DNA of 42,634 bases, taken from assembly GCA_028702535.1 (NCBI GenBank), contig JAQVOR010000013.1, positions 1 to 42,634 on the forward strand, written 5' to 3'. Numbering within the stretch: position 1 is the first letter of the stretch; each line of letters starts with the position of its first letter. The notes beneath the pieces were generated by a model. It was not told where the DNA came from and ran no database searches. It was given only the letters and a program-made list of their open reading frames with translations. Origin of the DNA: Bacteroidales bacterium. Lineage in GTDB: Bacteria; Bacteroidota; Bacteroidia; Bacteroidales; ML635J-15. Below are positions 35,212 through 42,634 of this stretch, piece after piece. The translations under genes were made by a program, and so were the position numbers.

Positions 35212-35520
35212 TGCGTTGATATCCTGAATTTCAATCTCTGTGTATTTTTGACGATGTCCGTTTAAAGTTTGGTATCCTTTTCTTCTTTTCTTCTTAAAAA
35301 CCAATACCGTATCGCCTTTTACATGCTGCAGAACCTTTGCCGTAACATTAGCTTTTGCAACCAAAGGAGTACCAACTGTAACTTTATCTTCATTATCAAT
35401 TAAAAGAACTCTGTCAAATTTCAATTCGCTACCCTCTTCGTCTTCCAAACGGTTAACAAAAAATTTGTTGCCTTTTTCGACTTTGAATTGTTGTCCTGCT
35501 ATTTCTACTATTGCGTACAT
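35209..35520 (-). CDS. rplU: Ribosomal protein L21
   Basis: A 103-residue bL21, a 50S subunit protein that binds 23S rRNA. MYAIVEIAGQQFKVEKG at the start, the central VGTPLV segment and the C-terminal KRRKGYQTLNGHRQKYTEIEI are diagnostic, and the length is typical. It is the first gene of the rplU-rpmA operon, with a consensus promoter upstream and 27 bases to rpmA. Confidence 0.97.
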   Translation of the reverse strand: MYAIVEIAGQQFKVEKGNKFFVNRLEDEEGSELKFDRVLLIDNEDKVTVGTPLVAKANVTAKVLQHVKGDTVLVFKKKRRKGYQTLNGHRQKYTEIEIQDINA

Positions 35521-35567
35521 TGTTATACTATTTATTTATATGTATTATATTCAAAAATTTCGGACTG

Positions 35568-35598
35568 CAAATGTAGAAAACTTATTTCTAATTACAAA
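35568..35598 (-). promoter_or_regulatory. rplU-rpmA promoter
   Basis: On the minus strand TTTG (35595-35598), exactly 19 bases and TACATTTG (35568-35575) match the Bacteroidota consensus in full. The leader would be about 42 bases. Confidence 0.75.
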
Positions 35599-35659
35599 GG
35601 AAAAATATTTATTTTTTTAATTATCTTACAATTATACTATTTTTTTCAATTCGCAGTTA

Positions 35660-35667
35660 TATATTTG
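35660..35667 (+). promoter_or_regulatory. Putative -7 element of porT
   Basis: TATATTTG matches TAnnTTTG exactly, 15 bases before the TTG start at 35683, implying a leader of about 10 bases. No clear TTTG is seen at -33. Confidence 0.42.
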
Positions 35668-35682
35668 TACAAAATTTGAAAT

Positions 35683-36420
35683 TTGAAGAAGCGAATATTA
35701 ATATCGATTTTTTTGTTGGGATTTATAGTATCTTCCATTGGTCAAAAACAGATACCCTTAAATTTACCAAAATTAGATAATCAGGTTGCACACTTTGGTT
35801 ATACTCTTGGATTAAACACAATGGATTTTGTAATTAGACCCTCCGATATTTTTTACACAGGATTTGATTCTATTTATGCAGTTGAAATTGGCAGATTTGT
35901 AGGTTTTAATATTAATATGATTTCAAACTTAAGATTATCAACTTATTTAGATTTGCGATTTTTACCAGGATTGTCATTCGGACAACGCAACTTACACTAT
36001 AAATACTTAAAAAATGGAGAATATCGGCGGCATACAATGATGATTGAATCAACTTTCCTTGATTTTCCTGTTATGATAAAATATCGTGCACATCGCATAA
36101 ATAATTGGCGACCTTTTTTAGTGGGAGGTGTTAACGCTCGTATTGATCTTGCCTCACAAAAAAAGATAAAACCTGAAGATTGGCCCAAAATACGCCTTAA
36201 AAGATTTGATGCTTATTATGAAATAGGTATTGGTACTGATTTTTTTCTTGAGTACTTTATGTTTGGAATCGAACTTAAAGCATCGTGGGGTGTATTTAAC
36301 ATGATTGCCTATGATAACACTCAATTTAGTCAATATTTTAAAAGACTAAATTCACACATGTTAGTCTTGTCTTTCCATTTTGAAGGAGGCAAGCTAGATA
36401 AAATTAAATGGTGGGAGTAA
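35683..36420 (+). CDS. porT: PorT-like T9SS/gliding outer-membrane protein
   Basis: A 245-residue exported protein resembling PorT/SprT, a small beta-barrel component required for type IX secretion. It has a signal peptide (MKKRILISIFLLGFIVSSIGQ), the family segments HFGYTLGLNTMDF (about 38-50), NINMISNLRLSTYLDLRFLPGLSFGQRNL (77-105) and a closing hydrophobic strand (LVLSFHFEGG). The start is a TTG; no ATG lies nearby, and the signal peptide begins right there. It is followed after 4 bases by a flavoprotein gene and is probably co-transcribed with it. Its presence fits with the many T9SS cargo proteins in this window. The assignment rests on remembered family motifs. Confidence 0.85.
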   Translation: MKKRILISIFLLGFIVSSIGQKQIPLNLPKLDNQVAHFGYTLGLNTMDFVIRPSDIFYTGFDSIYAVEIGRFVGFNINMISNLRLSTYLDLRFLPGLSFGQRNLHYKYLKNGEYRRHTMMIESTFLDFPVMIKYRAHRINNWRPFLVGGVNARIDLASQKKIKPEDWPKIRLKRFDAYYEIGIGTDFFLEYFMFGIELKASWGVFNMIAYDNTQFSQYFKRLNSHMLVLSFHFEGGKLDKIKWWE

Positions 36421-36424
36421 TTGC

Positions 36425-37981
36425 ATGGACAAAAAAGCTGATTTTATTTTTTTACCCGAACAAATCTTTAATAGAGAGTTTGTTTTAACAGCAATTGCTG
36501 CAAAATTTAAGGTAAGTGTCCAAGATATAGAAGATTACAGGATTTTAAGACGATCTATTGATGCACGAAAATCAGTTAAATTTAATATTAGATTAGAATT
36601 TATTTTAAAAGGAGAACTGTTTACTGACGAAAAAATAAACTTCGATTTTAAAAATGTGCAAAACTCAAGTGAAGTTATAATTGTTGGAGCGGGACCCACT
36701 GGATATTTTGCTGCGTTAACTTGCTTGCAAAAAGGACTAAAACCAATTGTAATTGAGCGTGGGAAACCTATTAATGAAAGAAAACACGATATTGCGTTAA
36801 TAAATCGTGAGCAAGTCATTAATCCTGAATCAAATTACGCTTTTGGAGAAGGCGGTGCAGGCACATATTCTGACGGCAAACTTTATACTCGAAGTAAAAA
36901 ACGAGGCGATAATCTGGAGGTATTACAACTCCTAAATTATTTTGGAGCCTCGAATGACATCCTTATTGATGCTCACCCTCATATCGGTACAGACAAATTG
37001 CCTTCGATAATGAAAAACATTCGAACTAAAATTATTAATTGCGGTGGAGAAGTACATTTTAACACTAAAATTATTGATTTCGGAATAGAAAACAATTCGG
37101 TAAAATCGCTCATTTGTGAAGACGGAAAAGAATTTATTACAAATAATGTAATACTCGCAACAGGACACTCGGCAAGAGATATTTATGGGATTTTATATGA
37201 GCGAAATGTCAAATTACAAGAAAAAGGATTTGCAATGGGCATTAGAGTTGAGCATCCTCAAGCTTTAATCGACAGCATTCAGTATAAACGTAAAGAAAGA
37301 GGAGAATATCTACCTGCAGCAACCTATAATTTAGTTACACAAGTTGAAAATCGAGGCGTATATTCCTTTTGTATGTGTCCAGGAGGTACAATCGTAAGTG
37401 CAGCTACCGATGCAAAGCAAATAGTTGTTAACGGAATGTCGAACTCAATTAGAAATTCACCTTTTGCAAACTCAGGAATAGTTGTAGAACTACAACCTGA
37501 AGACTTTGCAAATTACTCGGAAAATAAAATTTTATCGGGATTAGAATTTCAAAAGACTTTAGAACAGATGACATATCAAAATAGTGCATCTGGCTTGCGA
37601 GCACCAGCACAAAGACTTAACGATTTTATCAAAGGCAGAATATCAATTGGACTTCCCGAAAGCTCATATTACCCAGGATTAATAAATAGTCCACTACATT
37701 TTTGGCTACCCGACATAATTAGTTCAAAACTAAGAATGGCTTTTAAAGAATTTGATAAACGAATGAAAGGTTTTGTTACAGATGAAGCAATTGTCGTTGG
37801 TGTAGAATCCAGAACAAGCAGTCCTATTCAAATTGTCAGAGACAAAGCAACACTCGAAAGTGTTAGTCTTAAAGGACTTTATCCCTGTGGCGAAGGAGCT
37901 GGATATGCTGGAGGTATTGTTAGCTCTGCAATAGACGGTGTGCAAGTCGTAAAAAGTATCTCTGCTAAATTAAATAACTAA
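36425..37981 (+). CDS. FAD-dependent dehydrogenase-like protein (COG2509 type)
   Basis: A 518-residue cytoplasmic flavoprotein of the uncharacterised FAD-dependent dehydrogenase group. After an N-terminal domain of about 80 residues (SVQDIEDYRILRRSIDARK, typical of the group) comes the dinucleotide-binding VIIVGAGPTGYFAALTCLQKG..IVIERG. Then follow the group signature FGEGGAGTYSDGKLYTR, a second nucleotide-binding part (NVILATGHSARD), CMCPGGTIV and the C-terminal FAD contact GLYPCGEGAGYAGGIVSSAIDG. Substrate and reaction are not known for the family. The start is the ATG 4 bases after porT. It converges with the tetR-family gene with only 5 bases between the stops. Confidence 0.9.
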   Translation: MDKKADFIFLPEQIFNREFVLTAIAAKFKVSVQDIEDYRILRRSIDARKSVKFNIRLEFILKGELFTDEKINFDFKNVQNSSEVIIVGAGPTGYFAALTCLQKGLKPIVIERGKPINERKHDIALINREQVINPESNYAFGEGGAGTYSDGKLYTRSKKRGDNLEVLQLLNYFGASNDILIDAHPHIGTDKLPSIMKNIRTKIINCGGEVHFNTKIIDFGIENNSVKSLICEDGKEFITNNVILATGHSARDIYGILYERNVKLQEKGFAMGIRVEHPQALIDSIQYKRKERGEYLPAATYNLVTQVENRGVYSFCMCPGGTIVSAATDAKQIVVNGMSNSIRNSPFANSGIVVELQPEDFANYSENKILSGLEFQKTLEQMTYQNSASGLRAPAQRLNDFIKGRISIGLPESSYYPGLINSPLHFWLPDIISSKLRMAFKEFDKRMKGFVTDEAIVVGVESRTSSPIQIVRDKATLESVSLKGLYPCGEGAGYAGGIVSSAIDGVQVVKSISAKLNN

Positions 37982-37986
37982 ACATC

Positions 37987-38586
37987 TTAAACCATTTTAT
38001 CTTTTACAATTATCTCAATGAACTTGGCTTTAAAACCTGCAACTACTTCTTGGCTAAAAAGCTCAGGTTCAAAAACATACTGCATCGAAAAACCTTTAAA
38101 TAAGGAAGAAAACAGCATCATTTCTACTTGTGGATTTTTAAACCTTTCTGCAAAGTACCTATAAATTAGCTGATTGTTTTTAATAGCTTTTTCACTTTGA
38201 TTTTGATGAGCTAAATATTCCAAAACATCTTTTTGCATAGATATTTGATAAAATAATTTCCATTGCTCAGTTTTTTCTTTAAGTGAATCAAACAGTAATG
38301 TAAAAAAATCTTCCATCTCAAGAGTCGTAATCTCATCATCATGGTCCGGATTCATCATGTCCATTATATTTGTTGTTATCTCATCAGTAATTACATATAA
38401 TAAGGCTTCTTTACTCTCAAAGTAATTATACATCAAACCTTTTGAGATTCCAGCATTTTTAGCAATCATACTTATTGATGTAGCGTGATATCCTTTATTT
38501 GCAAATAGTACAAGAGCAGCGTCAATAATTTGTTTTCTTTTATCTGCTCTTATGTTTTCAAATTGTTTTGCTGTTCTTGGACACAT
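37987..38586 (-). CDS. TetR-family transcriptional regulator
   Basis: A 199-residue repressor-like protein. The ATG at 38586 is preferred: from it the protein begins MCPRTAKQFENIRADKRKQIIDAALVLFANKGYHATSIS, a standard TetR start. The frame stays open to a TTG at 38703, but that extension covers a repeat-like sequence and is not TetR-like. The helix-turn-helix (SISMIAKNAGISKGLMYNYFESKEALL) lies at about residues 38-64. The ligand domain is helical, Met- and Phe-rich and of unknown specificity. A near-perfect inverted repeat at 38695-38724 overlaps the predicted -7 element, which suggests autoregulation. The leader between promoter and ATG is about 125 bases, much longer than elsewhere in the window. 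Confidence 0.9.
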   Translation of the reverse strand: MCPRTAKQFENIRADKRKQIIDAALVLFANKGYHATSISMIAKNAGISKGLMYNYFESKEALLYVITDEITTNIMDMMNPDHDDEITTLEMEDFFTLLFDSLKEKTEQWKLFYQISMQKDVLEYLAHQNQSEKAIKNNQLIYRYFAERFKNPQVEMMLFSSLFKGFSMQYVFEPELFSQEVVAGFKAKFIEIIVKDKMV

Positions 38587-38619
38587 ATTATTAAGTTTAT
38601 TGACTAAGGGATTGTAAAA

Positions 38620-38655
38620 CAACGGCGAAGCCCTCACGACCAAAGGAAGTAATAA
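38620..38655 (-). repeat. Second copy of the GC-rich repeat-like motif, in the tetR leader
   Basis: On the minus strand the bases at 38633-38652 match 4130-4149 (+) at 17 of 20 positions, sharing GGTCGTGAG, and GGCTTCGCC follows. It lies between the predicted promoter and the start codon of the tetR-family gene. Confidence 0.45.
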
Positions 38656-38694
38656 ACAAAGCATTTTGACTTGCTCACTTCTGCATACTGTATT

Positions 38695-38727
38695 ATTTGA
38701 CAAACCCTAAACGTTTGGTCAAATATA
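38695..38727 (-). promoter_or_regulatory. tetR-family promoter overlapped by palindromic operator
   Basis: ATTTGACAAAC (38695-38705) and GTTTGGTCAAAT (38713-38724) form an inverted repeat with one unpaired base around a 7-base centre, the size of a TetR-type operator. The right arm overlaps CAAATATA (38720-38727), which reads TATATTTG on the minus strand, a consensus -7 element. Binding would block the promoter. Confidence 0.6.
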
Positions 38728-38917
38728 ATACATAAATAATCAGAATACAAGATTTTATTATTTTTACACATAACTTTTCTAGTAATTTTTGCAAAAAAAA
38801 ATTTTCCCTTGTTTGATAATGGAGATTTGCTTTGATAATTAACTGATTAACTTACTGCTTTATTTTTAACAGCTTTATAACATGATAAATATTTTTTTTT
38901 ACTTTTGTGAAAAATCT

Positions 38918-38925
38918 TAGATTTG
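38918..38925 (+). promoter_or_regulatory. Putative -7 element of threonine dehydrogenase gene
   Basis: TAGATTTG matches TAnnTTTG, 22 bases before the ATG at 38948. A T-rich TTTT occupies the -33 place. Confidence 0.42.
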
Positions 38926-38947
38926 TGAATAATAAAATTTTAAATCC

Positions 38948-39925
38948 ATGACAGATATAAAAAGAATACTAGTAATTGGAGCTGGCGGACAAATTGGCTC
39001 GGAGTTGGTTGTTAAACTTAGAGGCATATACGGAAATGAAAACATTGTTTCAGCAGATTTAAAAGATGATGTTTGCCCAGTACTCAAAGAAACTGGATTG
39101 TATGAGCAACTTAATATTACCGATGCTCAACGCTTAGCCGAAATAGTAAAAAAACATAAAATTGATGCAATAGTAAATTTCGCCGCAATTTTGTCTGCAG
39201 TAGGCGAATGTCATCCTATGCGAGCTTGGGACGTTAATATTAATGGTTTCATTAATGTTATGGAAGTCGCTCGCGAATTGAAACTAAAACAGGTTTTAAC
39301 TCCAAGTTCAATTGCTGTTTTCGGTCCCTCAACGCCTCGTGAAAACACACCGCAAGAAACAATTTTAAGACCAACAACTATGTATGGTATTACAAAGGTT
39401 AGTGGCGAATTGTTAGCAGACTATTATGTAAAAAAATACGGATTAGATGTTAGAGGATTAAGATATCCAGGTATTATTAGCCACGAAACAATGCCAGGTG
39501 GGGGAACAACCGATTATGCTGTCGCAATATATTTTGATGCTATCCAAAAAGGTAAATATACCTGTTTTGTTAATGAAGACACTCGCTTACCAATGATGTA
39601 TATGCCCGATTGCCTAAAAGCCACAACTGATCTTATGCAAGCAGATTTCTCAAAATTAAAACATCATGGCGATTTTAATGTTGGTGCAATGAGCTTCTCA
39701 GTAAAAGAATTAGCCGCAGCGGTTCAAAAACGTGTTCCAGATTTTGAAATTGAATATAAACCAGATTATCGTCAAGCAATTGCTGACTCATGGCCAATGT
39801 CCGTAGATGATAGTGCTGCTCGCCAAGAATGGGGCTGGAAACCACAATATAATCTCGATACAATGTCAGATGATATGATTAGTGCGATTAAAAAGAAAAT
39901 AGAAAATAATAAGCTTAGCTGTTAA
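38948..39925 (+). CDS. tdh: L-threonine 3-dehydrogenase, SDR type
   Basis: A 325-residue NAD-dependent enzyme of the extended SDR (epimerase-like) group, which in Bacteroidota oxidises L-threonine to 2-amino-3-oxobutyrate. The Rossmann motif GAGGQIGSEL (11-20), the preceding RILVI strand, NFAAILSAVGE (77-87), the catalytic Ser near TPSSIAVFG (118-126), and YGITK with Tyr146 and Lys150 are all present. LRYPGIIS and a Pro/Gly-rich PGGGTTDYAV loop match the known SDR threonine dehydrogenases better than UDP-sugar epimerases. The usual partner gene kbl is not adjacent. The gene is divergent from the tetR-family gene and convergent with the lipase gene. Confidence 0.88.
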   Translation: MTDIKRILVIGAGGQIGSELVVKLRGIYGNENIVSADLKDDVCPVLKETGLYEQLNITDAQRLAEIVKKHKIDAIVNFAAILSAVGECHPMRAWDVNINGFINVMEVARELKLKQVLTPSSIAVFGPSTPRENTPQETILRPTTMYGITKVSGELLADYYVKKYGLDVRGLRYPGIISHETMPGGGTTDYAVAIYFDAIQKGKYTCFVNEDTRLPMMYMPDCLKATTDLMQADFSKLKHHGDFNVGAMSFSVKELAAAVQKRVPDFEIEYKPDYRQAIADSWPMSVDDSAARQEWGWKPQYNLDTMSDDMISAIKKKIENNKLSC

Positions 39926-39960
39926 GAGGAGTGTAATCTGAACTCTGTTCAATTATTATA

Positions 39961-41718
39961 CTAGTTAATTATCACTAACTTTTTGGAAATAGATTCATTA
40001 TCAAGATCAAATTTTATAGTGTAAATACCATTTGGCAAAAAACTAAAGTCAAATTCTTTATTTTGGTTTATTTCTGTCTCAAAAACTTTGGCAGCATTAT
40101 TATTATAAATACTCAATTTGCATAACTGCTTGTCAGATACTTTTATTGTAACTAAGCCGCTTGCTGGATTTGGAAAAATGCTTGCTGTGATATAATTGTT
40201 TATTGGATTGTTTGTAATATCAACAGGATATGAATGAATTTTATAAGGATTTTCCCAGCTTGTAGAAGTCGCATTACCAATCAGTTTCACATAAATTTCG
40301 TTATCAGTTGCAGGAACAGTAACAAATGTAGTATCTATACTATTAATAATATCTTTCGATAATATCAAATTTTCATTCAAATCATAAAACTCAATTATAT
40401 TAACTCCCGATTCTTCGCCATTATAAACAAATGCGATAGTACTGTTTTCCTCACATCGAAGTCTAAACACATCTTCGTCCAAACTAATTCCGTCTTGTTG
40501 ATAGGTAATATATCCAATAGTTTTTTGATTCAAATTTAATCCGTAAGCTAGCGAGAATGAATTTGGTTCATCCATACCACGTATTACCGTAGAAGGCTCT
40601 TTTGGAATACTTGTGTGGAAGACATTAGTTAGTAATGTGTCTGTAATTCCTAGCGGAACGGGATTATTATTTTCATCATAAAGCCATTGTCTATCAATTG
40701 CTACAGCACCATCACCAATTAGTCCAACATCCCAGCCAATCCAAATAGATGTTATGTACGTATATTTGATATTTGTGGGTAATGGCATTTCTGGATTATA
40801 TGAAAAACTTTCGGGGCTTTCATTTACCCCAATAATATCGTCAGTTTCGCTCCCGTTACAATTTATATCGACATTTTTAAAGGTGCTATTTCCAAAAAGA
40901 CCGCCTTCACCTTTAATACAATTCTCGTTCCCTCCAAACAAGTAAATACCTTGTGGATACCCTTCGCAGAAAGTATAATTATTGTATTCGTAGAGTAAGT
41001 CTCTGTTTGCTTCTGTAATGCCTAATGCGTTGGGCAGTTCTGATTTTGTTGGGTCAAGAGATGTGTTAGCACCAAGATGCGGCGTTCCAACTGTAATAAC
41101 ACGTGCGACTTTGTGTCCATTTTCGGTGGTAGGGTCAATCCAATTTACATGAACATTACTCTCGTCTGTTCTTTGCAGATATTCACGTATGCACAAACCA
41201 CCCATAGAATGCCCCACTAAAATAACTTTTTCAGCACCAGTATAATCAAGAACCTCCTGTATCATTTTATTTAGTGCATATCCCTGTTTAAAAATTGCAG
41301 ATTCATTACTTTGATCAAAATGATCACCAAAAAAACTATGAGCACCATCAATATTTTCTTCTTTAAAATTTAAGGCAAAAAGATTTGAATCTGTCCATTC
41401 GTGTACATAATCACTAATACTACTAACAAAATTTCTTCGCCCAAGTTTTATTTCTGTATCATCAAAAATAAAATCCGCCCACTTTACATCTTCAAACATT
41501 AACGAAGTTTCAGTATTATCATCAGCATTTAAAACAATATCAAACACATTTATTTCGCCAAGATTATCATGATCGCGTAGATACTCTAATGTTTCACCAA
41601 AAGTATTTTCACTACCAGCTAATCCATGCACAAATATAATAGGATACGGAAGCTTATTTTGCGAATACACATTAACTATAAGTCCTACCAAAACAAATAT
41701 TATCAGTGCTTTTCTCAT
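39961..41718 (-). CDS. Secreted alpha/beta-hydrolase (lipase-like) with T9SS tail
   Basis: A 585-residue exported protein. The ATG at 41718 opens a signal peptide (MRKALIIFVLVGLIVNVYSQ); the frame extends to a TTG at 41745. The catalytic domain has IIFVHGLAGS (oxyanion-hole strand, about 27-36) and the nucleophile elbow VGHSMGG with Ser171, followed by VITVGTPHLGAN, as in triacylglycerol lipases and PGAP1-like esterases. A candidate Asp is in WIGWDVGLIGDGAVA and a candidate His in TNVFHTSIPKEP. Next comes a beta-rich linker of about 90 residues, and the last 75 residues (ASIFPNPASGLVTIKV...LPNGIYTIKFDLDNESISKKLVI) are a type A T9SS sorting domain. It probably acts on the surface or outside on lipid or other esters. 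A -7-like TAATTTTG lies at 41743-41750. Confidence 0.88.
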   Translation of the reverse strand: MRKALIIFVLVGLIVNVYSQNKLPYPIIFVHGLAGSENTFGETLEYLRDHDNLGEINVFDIVLNADDNTETSLMFEDVKWADFIFDDTEIKLGRRNFVSSISDYVHEWTDSNLFALNFKEENIDGAHSFFGDHFDQSNESAIFKQGYALNKMIQEVLDYTGAEKVILVGHSMGGLCIREYLQRTDESNVHVNWIDPTTENGHKVARVITVGTPHLGANTSLDPTKSELPNALGITEANRDLLYEYNNYTFCEGYPQGIYLFGGNENCIKGEGGLFGNSTFKNVDINCNGSETDDIIGVNESPESFSYNPEMPLPTNIKYTYITSIWIGWDVGLIGDGAVAIDRQWLYDENNNPVPLGITDTLLTNVFHTSIPKEPSTVIRGMDEPNSFSLAYGLNLNQKTIGYITYQQDGISLDEDVFRLRCEENSTIAFVYNGEESGVNIIEFYDLNENLILSKDIINSIDTTFVTVPATDNEIYVKLIGNATSTSWENPYKIHSYPVDITNNPINNYITASIFPNPASGLVTIKVSDKQLCKLSIYNNNAAKVFETEINQNKEFDFSFLPNGIYTIKFDLDNESISKKLVIIN

Positions 41719-42033
41719 GTTAAAACATATTAAATACCTTAACAAAATTATAATTTTTGTTTAAACATCTAGATTAAAACGACCTACTTTATACAAAAAC
41801 ACATATAGCCAGAACATACTAACTGTTTTCATGTATATACAATGGTAGTGGTTTTTAAAATATTATCAAATTATGGGAATATATTTTTATACTTAACTTA
41901 GGGATTTTTGGAGAGGTTTAGTTGCTCTTAGAGACACACGAGAGAAATCTCATTACTGTATAATTCAATATTAGATTTTTATCGAAGAATAATAATTTCA
42001 AAAAAAAATTATATATTTACAAAAAAAATAAAT
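41719..42033. other. AT-rich divergent intergenic region
   Basis: Between the lipase gene and the small membrane protein gene no open frame or RNA is recognised. CAAAATTA at 41743-41750 (TAATTTTG on the minus strand) may be the -7 element of the lipase gene, and TATATTTA at 42012-42019 that of the membrane protein gene. Both lack a good -33 partner. Confidence 0.45.
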
Positions 42034-42489
42034 ATGCTAGTTAATAACAAACTTGACAACACGTTTGGTCCATTTGGAGTTTTTGCAGGAATAGTAGTCC
42101 TTCTGTTTGGTATTTATTCATGTTTTTACAATTGGATTGGTTTAACCACTGTAGTTGTCGGTATTTTTTTGGCATTTTCGAGTACAAGCACAAAAATAGA
42201 TTTTGCTAATAAGCGAGCAAAATTTTCAAATAATATTTTTGGCATTTTTAAAATTGGTTATTGGACAGAAATCAAACCCGAAATGAGTTTGATAATTCAA
42301 AAAACAGCACGTAAACGTTTAGGTTTTAATCAATCCAATGAATCGCAAACACAAGCAGTAAAAGACTTTCGAATAATGCTTATAAACGAAAAAGGCTCAT
42401 CAATTTTAGCACTTAAAAAATTTCGTGATAAAGATAAAGCAGAAACGGAATTAAAGCAAATAGCAGAAAAATTAAACGTAAACATATAA
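42034..42489 (+). CDS. Small membrane protein of unknown function
   Basis: A 151-residue protein not assigned to a family. Two hydrophobic helices near the N-terminus (about 11-30 and 34-51) are joined by a short turn, giving a hairpin in the inner membrane. A basic, probably cytoplasmic part of about 95 residues follows, with alternating strands (KIDFANKRAKFSNNIFGIFKIGYWTEI...FRIMLINEKGSSILALKKF) and a C-terminal helix (DKAETELKQIAEKLNV). The layout recalls PH-like domain membrane proteins, but this is only a visual impression. It stands alone between the lipase gene (divergent) and the tRNA gene, which has its own promoter. Confidence 0.7.
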   Translation: MLVNNKLDNTFGPFGVFAGIVVLLFGIYSCFYNWIGLTTVVVGIFLAFSSTSTKIDFANKRAKFSNNIFGIFKIGYWTEIKPEMSLIIQKTARKRLGFNQSNESQTQAVKDFRIMLINEKGSSILALKKFRDKDKAETELKQIAEKLNVNI

Positions 42490-42503
42490 AATAAAATATT
42501 TAT

Positions 42504-42534
42504 TTTGCATATTTAAAATAAATACATATTTTTG
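42504..42534 (+). promoter_or_regulatory. tRNA promoter
   Basis: TTTG (42504-42507), exactly 19 bases, and TATTTTTG (42527-42534) match the Bacteroidota consensus in full. Transcription would start about 20 bases before the mature tRNA. Confidence 0.75.
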
Positions 42535-42559
42535 CAGTCTTGTTTTTTTAAAAACAATG

Positions 42560-42633
42560 GGTCCCATAGCTCAGTTGGTTAGAGCACCTGACTCATAATC
42601 AGGGGGTCCTAGGATCATGCCCTAGTGGGACCA
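42560..42633 (+). tRNA. tRNA with anticodon CAU (elongator Met, or Ile2)
   Basis: A complete cloverleaf. The acceptor GGTCCCA pairs with TGGGACC (42626-42632) and the discriminator is A. The D stem is GCTC/GAGC, the anticodon stem CCTGA/TCAGG with loop CTCATAA (anticodon CAU at 42594-42596), and the T stem CTAGG/CCTAG. It is not the initiator: there is no 1-72 mismatch and no GGG/CCC in the anticodon stem. CAU is used by elongator Met and by lysidine-modified Ile2, and sequence alone does not settle which; Met is taken as more likely. The T loop reads ATCATGC instead of TTCRANN. The window ends one base into what may be an encoded CCA. Confidence 0.9.
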
Positions 42634-42634
42634 C

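Larger units (their letters stand above)
38587..38947. other. Divergent control region between tetR-family gene and tdh
   Basis: This 361-base stretch holds, from left to right, the repeat-bearing leader of the tetR-family gene, its palindromic operator and promoter, an AT-rich middle without features, and a -7-like element for the threonine dehydrogenase gene. No further gene is seen. Confidence 0.6.

Noticed and set aside
1-42634. CRISPR arrays, insertion sequences, integrases or prophage genes
   Set aside because: No regularly spaced direct repeats, transposase motifs or terminal inverted repeats were seen on either strand.

Overview
The window is about 42.6 kb of AT-rich DNA from a member of the Bacteroidota. 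Four lines of evidence agree. Genes for type IX secretion (T9SS) and its cargo recur: a PorT-like protein, a PorV/PorQ-family barrel, and several secreted proteins with C-terminal sorting domains. A TonB-dependent receptor carries a carboxypeptidase-regulatory-like N-terminal domain. Threonine dehydrogenase is of the SDR (epimerase-like) type. Promoters fit the Bacteroidota consensus TTTG-N19-TAnnTTTG (exact copies before ahcY, rplU and the tRNA gene), and clear Shine-Dalgarno sites are scarce. Genus cannot be told from the window.

Layout. 1-1555 (-) is the N-terminal part of a secreted lysyl-endopeptidase-like serine protease cut by the window edge. 2083-3765 (-) is a secreted repeat protein with a T9SS tail. 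4284-5546 (+) is a stand-alone arginine deiminase. 5625-11476 (+) is a tightly overlapping four-gene operon: a LysM protein with a degenerate MltD-type transglycosylase domain, two SGNH-fold proteins and an MBOAT O-acyltransferase. It looks like an envelope-glycan O-acetylation module. 11563-12428 (-) holds greA and a HIT protein.

12648-26020 (-) is the most distinctive accessory block: a large TonB-dependent receptor, a 1406-aa surface protein, a PorV-family barrel, a terminator, and a second surface protein (1380 aa) paralogous to the first. A short decayed copy of the PorV C-terminus lies just before the terminator. It suggests that a whole surface-protein/PorV unit was once duplicated and one porV copy was later lost.

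26180-26990 is a closely spaced divergent pair: a small basic exported protein and a Rieske-like lipoprotein with altered ligands. Housekeeping genes follow: ahcY, ribF, a thioredoxin-fold lipoprotein lacking its cysteines, an M1 peptidase with a probable C-terminal barrel, lpxH, rpmA (L27 with a long Ala/Lys/Pro tail), rplU, porT, a COG2509-type flavoprotein, a tetR-family regulator with a palindromic operator over its promoter, and threonine dehydrogenase. The window closes with a secreted lipase-like protein with a T9SS tail, a small membrane protein and a tRNA with anticodon CAU.

How the parts relate. T9SS is the common theme: porT encodes a machine component, the PorV-like barrel is a candidate cargo shuttle or anchor, and four or five genes encode likely cargo. 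The two best candidates for undescribed biology are the pseudo-MltD/SGNH/SGNH/MBOAT operon and the TonB/giant-protein/PorV/giant-protein locus. Functions for both are inferred from domains and order only.
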